Assembly: GCA_012839395.1 (NCBI GenBank)
Contig: DUNJ01000090.1
Location: forward strand, 1 to 7,992
DNA length: 7,992 nucleotides
Source of the DNA: Tepidimicrobium sp.
GTDB lineage: Bacteria; Bacillota; Clostridia; Tissierellales; Tepidimicrobiaceae
Direction of reading: 5' to 3'
Shown here: positions 1 to 6,446 of the stretch, one piece after another
How positions within the stretch are numbered: the first letter of the stretch is position 1
Layout of the letters: every line of letters begins with the position of its first letter
Notes under the pieces: generated by a model
The model's input: only the letters and a program-made list of their open reading frames with translations
Databases searched by the model: none
Told to the model about the DNA's origin: nothing
Translations under genes and position numbers: made by a program

Positions 1-60
1 ACCGTACGTACCGTTCGGTATACGGAGGCAACTAAAATAATTAGTTACCTTCTACCCGAT
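1..60 (+). mobile_element. 3' tail of a group II (IIC-like) intron: domain VI, with an inverted domain V piece
   Basis: Bases 26-50 fold into a domain VI-like hairpin. AGG (26-28) pairs with CCT (48-50), AACTAA (30-35) pairs with TTAGTT (41-46), and A47 opposite C29 is unpaired. The following CTACCCGAT is a typical intron 3' end, so the boundary is put near base 60, though it could be off by a few bases. Bases 2-25 form a second hairpin: CCGTA/TACGG, then TACC/GGTA, loop GTTC, and a two-base CG bulge at 7-8. In domain V the two-base bulge lies on the 3' strand, but here it is on the 5' strand, so this piece reads as domain V in reverse complement. No more of the intron is visible because the window starts here. 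The class is inferred from remembered IIC consensus and from the intron at the other end of the window. Confidence 0.6.
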
Positions 61-477
61 GACATATATAAAAGATGACGGGAAGGTTTTGTTTTGCTAC
101 AGTGAAGGAATTTTCTCGTGTAGAGATATCGAAAAAATGTGTCGATATAATCTTAGAGTAATATATCTTTTAGATGGACAACCCGCACCTAATTATTCGA
201 CGATAAATAGATTTAGAAACCATCCACAACCTATATCTGAAAACATTTTAGATCAATTTATCAATATTCTTTTAAAAATGAACACATTGATCTATCACAA
301 GCAAGGCGATTATTACGAATGCAAGAAATCGAAAGAAACTACTGAGGCAAAAAGGTGAATTTCGTAGGCGAAAAAACGGGTTATGTTCAAACTTTGAGAG
401 TATACAAATGTAATGAATGTAAAGATTGGCCTTACAATAAAGATTTTAAAAGGTTGTGGCGAAAGCTAATCAACTAG
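59..477 (+). pseudogene. Remnant of an IS1182-like DDE transposase, frameshifted and truncated at both ends
   Basis: The open frame at 59-358 matches the N-terminal helical domain of InsH/IS1182-type transposases (DUF772). Key stretches are KVLFCYSEGIFSCRDIEKMC, then a W/YLLDGQPAP-like segment and NYSTINRFR, which stands where such proteins read PDHSTIxRF. Residues near 80-90 (HKQGDYYEC) resemble the later Y-x-CP segment. Homology resumes in another frame from about 355 to 450: GYVQTLRVYKCNECKDWP, the cysteine-rich segment of this family with its third Cys replaced by Trp. That frame stops at 477 inside a hairpin. The start of the protein is missing, cut by the intron tail, and the DDE catalytic core is absent. 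The ATG at 59 is made by the intron junction and is not a real start. The product is surely non-functional. Confidence 0.75.
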
Positions 478-494
478 TTTCGCCACAACCTTTT
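448..494 (-). terminator. Rho-independent terminator downstream of sodC (possibly bidirectional)
   Basis: A perfect 17-bp inverted repeat (448-464 with 478-494; GGTTGTGGCGAAA core) encloses a 13-nt loop in which CTA/TAG can extend the pairing. On the minus strand it begins 2 bases after the sodC stop codon, so it most simply ends sodC, with TTTT inside the stem base. On the plus strand it is followed by TTTTT (491-495), so it could also stop transcription coming from the intron and transposase side. Confidence 0.85.
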
Positions 495-496
495 TA

Positions 497-976
497 TTAA
501 CAAAACTCATATATAACCCCACATGCTATTCTTTTTCCTGAATTTCCTGCAGGTTGAGTTCTATAATCATCGGGATTCTGATGAATTATTACGGATCTTC
601 CTACAATGTCCCCGGGTTTAAATTTATTTGTGAAGAAGCTCATCCTAGCATAGCCATCATTTGAAAATAACACGGGAAAATCTCCGGCGTGGTTTCCATG
701 AGGCTGATGAGTAGGGTTATAATGACCTCCTGCTGACTGGAAAGGATCATTTGGATCTGTAATTTCGCAAATTCCATATTCGTGGATATGAAATCCAAAG
801 GGGCCTATGGGCTGATCTATTTCATTCGCAGGTTGGTATAAGGGTAAACCCCATACCTCTACATATACTTCAGTTCCACCGGGAACATCGTAAAAAAATA
901 TATTGCCGAATATATCTGGGGCTATGCCACTTCCCATTATCTTTGCTGTTGCAATAGGTTGATGTTTACAGGGCAT
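497..976 (-). CDS. sodC: Superoxide dismutase [Cu-Zn]
   Basis: This 159-residue protein should dismutate superoxide to hydrogen peroxide and oxygen. The full Cu/Zn ligand set is visible: Cu His63, His65 (GFHIHEYG) and His132 (SVIIHQNPDD); bridging His85 (GGHYNP); Zn His93, His96 and Asp99 (HGNHAGDFP). The pair for the conserved disulfide is Cys70 and Cys152 (GKRIACGVI), and Arg149 matches the active-site arginine. The stretch between the second and third zinc histidines is short (HGNH), giving a compact zinc loop compared with enzymes such as the bovine one. There is no signal peptide or lipobox, so it is probably cytoplasmic, whereas many bacterial SodC proteins are exported. The start is fixed by GAGGAGGTGT (981-990), 7 nt upstream of ATG. 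The gene stands alone on the minus strand between mobile-element debris and the divergent gene at 1132, and sampled stretches are GC-richer (about 40-47%) than the genes to its right. Confidence 0.93.
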   Translation of the reverse strand: MPCKHQPIATAKIMGSGIAPDIFGNIFFYDVPGGTEVYVEVWGLPLYQPANEIDQPIGPFGFHIHEYGICEITDPNDPFQSAGGHYNPTHQPHGNHAGDFPVLFSNDGYARMSFFTNKFKPGDIVGRSVIIHQNPDDYRTQPAGNSGKRIACGVIYEFC

Positions 977-995
977 AGGGACACCTCCTCTCAGA

Positions 996-1030
996 TTTAT
1001 ATTATGCGGTTTTATTCTAGAAGTGCTGAA
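996..1030 (-). promoter_or_regulatory. Candidate sodC promoter
   Basis: On the minus strand CATAAT (1001-1006), or the overlapping TATAAA (996-1001), could serve as -10, with TTCAGC (1025-1030) as a poor -35 at 18-bp spacing from CATAAT. The match is weak. A promoter is needed here because sodC is the first gene of its strand. An 8-bp palindrome TTCTAGAA (1015-1022) lies in the spacer. Confidence 0.3.
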
Positions 1031-1057
1031 CTAAAACTTATAGATGAATAAAAGCAA

Positions 1058-1090
1058 TTCATACCTATTATAAATTTCTGTATATATAAA
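1058..1090 (+). promoter_or_regulatory. Candidate promoter for the HExxH gene
   Basis: TTCATA (1058-1063) and TATATA (1081-1086) are spaced by exactly 17 bp and lie about 45 bp before the ATG at 1132. The surroundings are very AT-rich, so the match could be chance. A perfect 11-bp tandem repeat (1093-1114) lies just downstream, near the expected transcription start. Confidence 0.35.
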
Positions 1091-1092
1091 AT

Positions 1093-1114
1093 ATAAGCAT
1101 TTTATAAGCATTTT
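1093..1114 (+). repeat. Tandem 11-bp direct repeat, two perfect copies
   Basis: ATAAGCATTTT occurs at 1093-1103 and again at 1104-1114 without a gap. It lies between the candidate -10 and the ribosome binding site of the gene at 1132. One helical turn between copies would suit a repressor binding as a dimer, but simple slippage in AT-rich DNA explains it equally well. Confidence 0.6.
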
Positions 1115-1131
1115 GAGATAGGAGTGGGCAG

Positions 1132-2073
1132 ATGGATATAGATATGGATTATATAGTGAAGCTATATAGTATATTGAAAGGAAATGGATTAGACAAAAAA
1201 GAACTTGATGCATTTATAAAGACTAAAGGAGGAAAGAAATTTATAAAATATGAGGGTGGACGTGATAGGAAAACGAGTAGAAAACGAATGGAAAGAGAAT
1301 TGGGGAGAGTAGTTGCAGATAAAAACTATGAGGATGAATATCGGTTTAATAACATTAGGAGTAGATTAGATCAATTAAAAAGAGACATGGACTATATAGA
1401 GAACAATCGTGGATGTATAATAGATGAAGCGCTAAGTAAAGTGTATAAGATAGTTCCCAGGCATATGACGGTTAAGGCTAATATTTATCTATATGCTGGT
1501 GGAACGAATGCTGGATTTACCCTAAACAGAAGGAATGTATTTATAAACTATGGTAAGTATATAGGTAGGATGAATGATTTCATAGGAATATTGAGCCATG
1601 AATTATATCACTGTAGACGAATTCCCTTGGAAAATAGGATTAAATGTTTATTGAGCTTGGGATCCAGGTGGAAGCGGGCCATATATGAGATTATAGGTAG
1701 GTCCATAGAGGAAGGGATAGCTTGCCTTGTACAACATGGGCCGGTATTAAAAAATGATGATCTAATCAACGGGTTAACCAGAAGAAATCTATTATTGCGT
1801 AAGGGGCAGTTCGATTTATTAAGTAATATCTTACTTGATATTAAGGGGAATAAGCTGGATTATGAAACTATATCTAAGCTGAATATGTATATAATCGGTT
1901 ACCATATTATTAGTACTATCTATAATTGGGAGGGGATATTAATATTGGATCATTGGACTGAGCACTTGAGATATGATCAAATTATGAAAAGGTATATAAA
2001 TATATGCGAGGATAAGGATATGGCAACTGGCTTTACAAGGGAGATTGAGGAGTGGATATTGAAAATGGATTGA
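1132..2073 (+). CDS. Uncharacterised protein with HExxH...EG zinc-peptidase-like signature
   Basis: I do not recognise this 313-residue protein by name. Residues 153-163 (ILSHELYHCRR) hold an HExxH motif (His156, Glu157, His160) in a predicted helix. Residues 192-197 (IEEGIA) supply a likely third zinc ligand, Glu193 or Glu194, in the E-G-x-A context seen in putative zinc-dependent peptidases of the DUF2268/DUF5700 kind. Such enzymes would use one zinc and the HExxH glutamate to activate water. The N-terminal third (1-90) is highly charged and probably helical; residues 115-150 could form strands leading into the active helix. There is no signal peptide or clear membrane segment, so a cytoplasmic location is likely. 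The start is supported by GGAG (1121-1124), 7 nt before ATG; in-frame ATGs at 1144 and 1147 lack such a site. The gene ends 59 bp before sbcD and may be read separately from it. Protease activity is inference only. Confidence 0.8.
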   Translation: MDIDMDYIVKLYSILKGNGLDKKELDAFIKTKGGKKFIKYEGGRDRKTSRKRMERELGRVVADKNYEDEYRFNNIRSRLDQLKRDMDYIENNRGCIIDEALSKVYKIVPRHMTVKANIYLYAGGTNAGFTLNRRNVFINYGKYIGRMNDFIGILSHELYHCRRIPLENRIKCLLSLGSRWKRAIYEIIGRSIEEGIACLVQHGPVLKNDDLINGLTRRNLLLRKGQFDLLSNILLDIKGNKLDYETISKLNMYIIGYHIISTIYNWEGILILDHWTEHLRYDQIMKRYINICEDKDMATGFTREIEEWILKMD

Positions 2074-2086
2074 TGTTAATAAATTG

Positions 2087-2095
2087 TGATATAAT
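2087..2095 (+). promoter_or_regulatory. Extended -10 promoter of the sbcD operon
   Basis: TGATATAAT is a perfect extended -10 element (TGn plus TATAAT), located 38 bp before the sbcD ATG in the 59-bp gap after the stop of the preceding gene. No good -35 stands at 16-18 bp, which extended -10 promoters tolerate. Transcription would start near 2102 and give a leader of about 30 nt. It would feed the five genes ending at the terminator at 7737-7776. Confidence 0.6.
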
Positions 2096-2132
2096 AGCTA
2101 TAACATACCATCTAGAAGGGGAAGGTGTAGGG

Positions 2133-3221
2133 ATGATCAAATTCATACATACGGGAGACCTGCATCTGGGTTTACAATTTAGGAATGCAGGTTTCCATAA
2201 AGATAAGGCAAAGGCTAGAAGGGCGGAACTATGGAATACATTTGAAAGGATAGTGCATAAGGCGTTTGAAGATGAGGTGGATTTTCTGTTTATAGCGGGA
2301 GATCTATTTGAAGAGGAATATTTTACATTGGGGGATATGAAGAGGCTTAGGGATAACTTGGATAAAGCCTCCAATGTTGAGATAATAATTGTAGCTGGCA
2401 ATCACGATCCGTTAAGAGAGAACTCCCTATATAATCGAGTGGATTGGCCCAAACATGTAACTATTTTTACTCCGGGAGAAATAGGAGAAAAAGAATTTAT
2501 CGATAAGAATGTCGTAGTATATGGATATAGCTGGGATGATGTGAAAGATCAAACCAATATATTTGCAAAATTTCCGGGCGTAGATAAGGATAGAATCAAT
2601 ATATTAATCTTGCACGGGGATATTTTTAATAGGGATAGCATATATCTCCCCTTGGATAGAAAGTTACTGGAAAGCATTGGATTTGATTATGTTGGACTAG
2701 GTCATATCCACAAGCCAATTCTGTTTTCCAATAAAATGGCTTATTGTGGTAGTCCAGAGCCATTAAATTTTGCTGAAGTTGGAATTCGTGGAATTATAGA
2801 AGGGATAATAGATAAAAATGGAACCGATATAAGGCTTATACCCTTTAGCCGTAGGATGTTTTTAGAAAAAACTTTAACTATAAACGGTACTATGGGATAT
2901 GTGGATATAATGGATAGGATAAGGGAGATTGACGAGGAATCTAACCGTAAGGCAAATCTATATAGGGTGATATTGAAGGGTGTGGTGGATAGGGATTTGG
3001 ACCTCAACCTTGAGGATATGGCTAGGGATCTATCTGATTACTTTTATCATATAGAGCTAATAGATGATACTGTGATCGATTATGATTTAGAAGCCTTGGA
3101 GGATGCTAATAAGGACAATATAATTGGCTACTTTATAAGGGAGATGAAGAATAAGGATTTAGAGGACAAGCTTATAAGGGATGCACTGTATATTGGACTA
3201 GATGCTTTGATGAAAGGTTAG
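2133..3221 (+). CDS. sbcD: SbcD/Mre11/YhaO-like DNA repair nuclease subunit
   Basis: This 362-residue protein is the calcineurin-fold nuclease partner of an SbcC/Rad50-type ATPase (COG0420). All metal-binding motifs are present in order: Asp9 and His11 (TGDLHLG), Asp57 (AGDLF), Asn90-His91-Asp92 (AGNHD), His161 (LHGD), His191 and His193 (GLGHIH), then the GSPEPLNF segment (206-213) that leads into the C-terminal capping region. Known relatives are Mn-dependent exo/endonucleases acting on blocked or hairpin DNA ends. The length suits the shorter YhaO type better than eukaryotic Mre11. The frame stays open upstream to an ATG at 2052, but that lies inside the previous gene and before the promoter. 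ATG 2133 is chosen because homology starts at MIKFIHTGDLH and GGGGAAGGTG (2118-2127) precedes it by 5 nt. The next gene follows after 8 bp, as expected for subunits made together. Confidence 0.92.
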   Translation: MIKFIHTGDLHLGLQFRNAGFHKDKAKARRAELWNTFERIVHKAFEDEVDFLFIAGDLFEEEYFTLGDMKRLRDNLDKASNVEIIIVAGNHDPLRENSLYNRVDWPKHVTIFTPGEIGEKEFIDKNVVVYGYSWDDVKDQTNIFAKFPGVDKDRINILILHGDIFNRDSIYLPLDRKLLESIGFDYVGLGHIHKPILFSNKMAYCGSPEPLNFAEVGIRGIIEGIIDKNGTDIRLIPFSRRMFLEKTLTINGTMGYVDIMDRIREIDEESNRKANLYRVILKGVVDRDLDLNLEDMARDLSDYFYHIELIDDTVIDYDLEALEDANKDNIIGYFIREMKNKDLEDKLIRDALYIGLDALMKG

Positions 3222-3229
3222 GTGGCATA

Positions 3230-5659
3230 ATGAAATTAAAGGAATTGAACCTAATATCCTTTGGAAAGTTTCAAGGGAAAAGGATCCGGTTTAAAGAGGG
3301 TTTAAATATAATATATGGAGAGAATGAATCGGGGAAGACTACAATACATAATTTTATAGATGGGATGTTTTATGGGTTTTTAAGGCCCTATGTTACCAGG
3401 AGATATTATAGGGAGGAATATGAAAAATATAGACCTTGGGGTAGAGAATCGTATAAGGGAGTACTAAGATTTAGCAAAGATGGTATAGATTATAGGATCG
3501 AAAGAGATTTTCGAAAAGGGGAGGTAAGGGTATATGAGGATTTAACTGGAAAAGATATAACAAAGAATATAGATGCTGGAGAAAGGGTAAAAGTTCATCT
3601 ACCTGGTATGTATTTTTTCGATTTTAATACTACCGTATATAATAATACGGTTTCTATAAAGCAACTGGGAAACAGGATAGATTCTAACTTGTCCGCAGAG
3701 GTTAAAGATAGATTGGCAAATATAAGTACCAGCCTGGATGATGATATATCTGTGAAAGATGCTATATCCCAATTGGACAAGCAGTTGGAATCTATAGGCA
3801 CTAAAAATGCATATACCAAGCCTTATGGCAAGGCTTTAAGGCAACTGAAAGGATTGATGGAGGAACGGAAGGAAATTTTACAGAAGCGGGAAGAATATGA
3901 TAGATATATTGATGAATCCTATATATTACGAGAAAGGATAGAGGCCAAAAGGTCCAGGATAAAAAAATTAGAAGAAGATCTAAAAAAAGTTGAGATACTT
4001 GGGGCGAAGCAAAAATACGATGAAATAATGAATATAAAGAAAGAATTGAAATCAATTGATGGAAAAATTGAAAATTTAAAGGTCTATTCCAAGCTGTCTT
4101 TTGATGATTACTCCAAGGGATTAAAACTAGATAGTGATAGGGGGAACCTAGATAGAGAGATTGCAGATTTATCCGATAGGCTTAAAGGTATAGAATATGA
4201 ATTAGCAGAGATAGGGATTGAAAAAGATGCTAAGGTGATAGACGGGATAAAGGTAGATAAACTATATGAAGACATGGACCGATACGATGAGATGGATAGA
4301 GAGAAAAATGAACTCATAATGAGCAGTAGGAAAAACCGGTTGGAAATACTGAATTCTCGATTGTTGGATATGGAGGGGAAGCTTAAAAGATCCAAAAATC
4401 AAAGACTTGTGTCGATACTATTGACGGTAGTTTTATTAGTATTAGGATTGTTAAATCCTATGATCATGTTTGCGAGCCCTTTATCAACAGGATTAGCCTT
4501 CTATTTTAATGGGTTATATAGACGAAATAAGGAGGAAATGGAAGGATTGAGGGAGGAAATTACAAGAAATCGATTGGAAGAGGATGAAAAAAGCAATAAA
4601 ATACAATGGATAAATAAACAGCAAGATGCTATAATGAAAAAATACGATTGTTCATCTAAAACTGAGTTGAATAGATTATATGAAGATATTAGATTAAAGT
4701 TTGCAAGCCGAAAGGATAGAGAGAGTAGAAGGCGAAGGCTAAAGGCTGATAAAGAGAATCTCCAAATTAAGCTAGAGGTTAAGAGAAAGCAAAAGCAAGA
4801 ACTTATAGAAGAGATGGATTTACTTATGAAGAAGAATAGTTCCACAACCTTGGATGAATTTAAAAAAGGGTTAAAGAAAAAGAATCTTTACGATAGCTTG
4901 TTAAAGGATAGGAATGGCAAAAAGGAGATATTGGATAATTTATTGGGGGATACAACTTTAGAGGAATTAAAAAATAAGGCTCATCAGTACGATAAGGCAT
5001 ATATTGATGGGGCAGAAGATATGGACAAGGATTTAATACTTGCCGATATAAAGGAGGAAGAGGAGGCTCTATCTACTTTGACAAATGATCTAACTCGGTT
5101 GGAGGAGAGGATCGACGGGCTAGATAAAGCGGTTGGTAATCTAGTCAATATAGAGGAAGAAATTTATAGGTTAGAGCAGTCAATTCAATATTTTGTTGAT
5201 AGAATAGAATCTATTAATATAGCCAAAGCTGCTATAGAGAAGATATCTGAAGCTATTCACGAACAGTTTGCACCGGATATAAACAAATGGGTTAGTAAGG
5301 TAATCTATCGGGTTACCGGTGGTAAATATGATCGAATAAGCATAAGCGATGATTTGGATATTACGATAGAAAATCCTATTACCGGAGAGATGATAGATGT
5401 AGATAGCCTAAGTGGTGGCACTATAGATCAGCTATATTTTGCACTAAGATTTAGTATAATAAATTCCATAGAGGAAAGCAGCTTACCTTTAATATTGGAC
5501 GATTGTTTCATACAGTATGATAATGAAAGGCTTAGAAATATATTAAAATTTTTAGGTGAAGTATGTGAGGATAAGCAGATATTGCTCTTTACCTGCCATC
5601 GAAGGGAGGAGGAGGTATTGAAGGAGCTAGGGTTGAAGTATAATCTTATTTTAATATAG
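3230..5659 (+). CDS. SbcC/Rad50-like ATPase of the YhaN type, with a membrane hairpin in the coiled coil
   Basis: This 809-residue SMC-like ATPase should power and gate the SbcD-like nuclease encoded just upstream (COG4717, B. subtilis YhaN type). The N-terminal lobe has the Walker A GENESGKTT (30-38) after the typical opening MKLKELNLISFGKF. The C-terminal lobe has the ABC signature LSGGTIDQ (727-734), Walker B LPLILDDCF (752-760) with Asp757/Asp758, and a switch histidine (His790 in FTCHRRE). Between them lie long charged coiled-coil segments, about 200-390 and 430-670. At the centre, about 393-428, are two hydrophobic stretches (ILLTVVLLVLGLLNP and MFASPLSTGLAFYF) that look like a transmembrane hairpin. 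No CxxC zinc hook is seen at the apex. The protein is shorter than E. coli SbcC (over 1000 residues). The ribosome site AGGTGG (3220-3225) overlaps the sbcD stop, implying translational coupling. Membrane tethering is inferred from the hydrophobic hairpin. Confidence 0.88.
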   Translation: MKLKELNLISFGKFQGKRIRFKEGLNIIYGENESGKTTIHNFIDGMFYGFLRPYVTRRYYREEYEKYRPWGRESYKGVLRFSKDGIDYRIERDFRKGEVRVYEDLTGKDITKNIDAGERVKVHLPGMYFFDFNTTVYNNTVSIKQLGNRIDSNLSAEVKDRLANISTSLDDDISVKDAISQLDKQLESIGTKNAYTKPYGKALRQLKGLMEERKEILQKREEYDRYIDESYILRERIEAKRSRIKKLEEDLKKVEILGAKQKYDEIMNIKKELKSIDGKIENLKVYSKLSFDDYSKGLKLDSDRGNLDREIADLSDRLKGIEYELAEIGIEKDAKVIDGIKVDKLYEDMDRYDEMDREKNELIMSSRKNRLEILNSRLLDMEGKLKRSKNQRLVSILLTVVLLVLGLLNPMIMFASPLSTGLAFYFNGLYRRNKEEMEGLREEITRNRLEEDEKSNKIQWINKQQDAIMKKYDCSSKTELNRLYEDIRLKFASRKDRESRRRRLKADKENLQIKLEVKRKQKQELIEEMDLLMKKNSSTTLDEFKKGLKKKNLYDSLLKDRNGKKEILDNLLGDTTLEELKNKAHQYDKAYIDGAEDMDKDLILADIKEEEEALSTLTNDLTRLEERIDGLDKAVGNLVNIEEEIYRLEQSIQYFVDRIESINIAKAAIEKISEAIHEQFAPDINKWVSKVIYRVTGGKYDRISISDDLDITIENPITGEMIDVDSLSGGTIDQLYFALRFSIINSIEESSLPLILDDCFIQYDNERLRNILKFLGEVCEDKQILLFTCHRREEEVLKELGLKYNLILI

Positions 5660-5680
5660 GTTAATCTAATACTTTAACCT
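5658..5680 (+). repeat. Inverted repeat after the SbcC-like gene
   Basis: AGGTTAA (5658-5664) and TTAACCT (5674-5680) form a perfect 7-bp stem with a 9-nt loop, starting inside the TAG stop codon at 5657-5659. There is no following T-run, so it is not a convincing terminator. It may attenuate or protect the 3' end of the upstream message. An overlapping second inverted repeat, CCTCAA (5678-5683) with TTGAGG (5705-5710), would compete with it. Both could be chance. Confidence 0.35.
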
Positions 5681-5736
5681 CAATGGAACTGGATAATTGG
5701 CTGTTTGAGGCTTTAGATTCAACTTTAACATTAACT

Positions 5737-5742
5737 GGGGTG
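5737..5742 (+). promoter_or_regulatory. Ribosome binding site that favours a TTG start at 5749
   Basis: GGGGTG lies 6 nt before TTG 5749, the codon where phosphoesterase homology begins (IFGIGDLH). The upstream in-frame ATG at 5683 has no purine-rich site before it, only the arm of an inverted repeat. GTG 5740 overlaps the site and is a less likely start. Confidence 0.6.
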
Positions 5743-5748
5743 ATTGGG

Positions 5749-6432
5749 TTGATTTTTGGGATAGGTGATTTGCATTTGGATTATTTTAAGGAAAAACCTA
5801 TGGATGTATTTGGGGATAACTGGATAGATCACGAGAAGAAGATATTTGATGATTGGAAGGATTCTGTGGAAGATGGAGAATTGGTGCTATTGCCGGGGGA
5901 TATATCTTGGGCCCTAAAGTTAGAGGATGCCTATTACGATTTAAAGAGGATAGATGAGCTACCAGGGGAGAAGATTATAACGAAGGGTAACCACGATTAC
6001 TGGTGGAGTGGACAGAAGAAGATGAATGGGCTAGGATTGAAGACCATAAGATTTTTGCACAATAATAGCTATACATATGGCGAGATGGGAATATTTGGAA
6101 GCAGAGGTTGGACTCCCAAGGATGCGGAAGGATTTGATTCCCATGATAATAAGATATTTAATAGAGAATTACATAGGTTAGAGCTATCCCTTTCCTCCAT
6201 TGAAGGAAAGGTTAAAAAGAAGATAGTTATGCTACACTATCCTCCCTTTAATCTGGATTTAACTCCCAATAGTTTTGTGAATTTGATGAGGGAATATGAT
6301 GTGGATATCTGCATATATGGTCATTTACATGCTGAGGGCCATAGATTTATAGTAGAGGGAGAAATACATGGCATACAATTTCACTGTGTTTCCAGTGATT
6401 ATATGGATTTTAAACTCAAAAGAATAATATAG
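5749..6432 (+). CDS. Calcineurin-like metallophosphoesterase (COG1768 type)
   Basis: Read from TTG 5749 the product has 227 residues. The family motifs are complete: Asp7 and His9 (IGDLHL), Asp51 (LPGDISW), Asn81-His82-Asp83 (TKGNHDYWW), His163 (VMLHYPP), and His192 and His194 (YGHLHAEGH), giving the usual two-metal centre. The early KPMDVFGDNW segment and the KGNHDYWW block are typical of the uncharacterised bacterial phosphohydrolase group COG1768, whose substrate is unknown. There is no signal peptide or membrane segment, so it is probably cytoplasmic. The frame extends to ATG 5683, but the added 22 residues lie before the usual first strand and lack a ribosome site, so they are taken as non-coding. 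It sits 89 bp after the SbcC-like gene and 14 bp before nagB. It shares only the fold with SbcD, lacks the capping region, and is not evidently part of that complex. Confidence 0.88.
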   Translation: MIFGIGDLHLDYFKEKPMDVFGDNWIDHEKKIFDDWKDSVEDGELVLLPGDISWALKLEDAYYDLKRIDELPGEKIITKGNHDYWWSGQKKMNGLGLKTIRFLHNNSYTYGEMGIFGSRGWTPKDAEGFDSHDNKIFNRELHRLELSLSSIEGKVKKKIVMLHYPPFNLDLTPNSFVNLMREYDVDICIYGHLHAEGHRFIVEGEIHGIQFHCVSSDYMDFKLKRII

Positions 6433-6446
6433 TAGGGGGATTTAAT

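Noticed and set aside
59..358. Intact small protein of 99 residues
   Set aside because: Its ATG is made at the intron junction, and its sequence is a transposase N-terminal domain that continues in another frame after 355, so it is a decayed fragment.
448..494. 17-bp inverted repeat as an insertion-sequence terminal repeat
   Set aside because: Both arms are together with a short loop and lie 2 bp after the sodC stop, which fits a terminator rather than the ends of an element.
1015..1022. TTCTAGAA palindrome as a PerR/Fur-type operator for sodC
   Set aside because: It is only 8 bp and lacks the longer consensus of those boxes; chance is likely in AT-rich DNA.
1031..1213. Minus-strand 60-residue open frame over the divergent intergenic region
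   Set aside because: It overlaps the start of the gene at 1132, has low-complexity hydrophobic/Tyr composition from AT-rich DNA and no ribosome site.
2052..2132. N-terminal extension of SbcD from ATG 2052
   Set aside because: It overlaps the end of the preceding gene, lies upstream of the -10 element and does not resemble the family; ATG 2133 has a ribosome site and starts at the conserved first strand.
4108..4845. Minus-strand Ser/Leu-rich open frames opposite the coiled-coil coding region
   Set aside because: They are mirror images of charged coiled-coil codons on the plus strand and have no recognisable domain.
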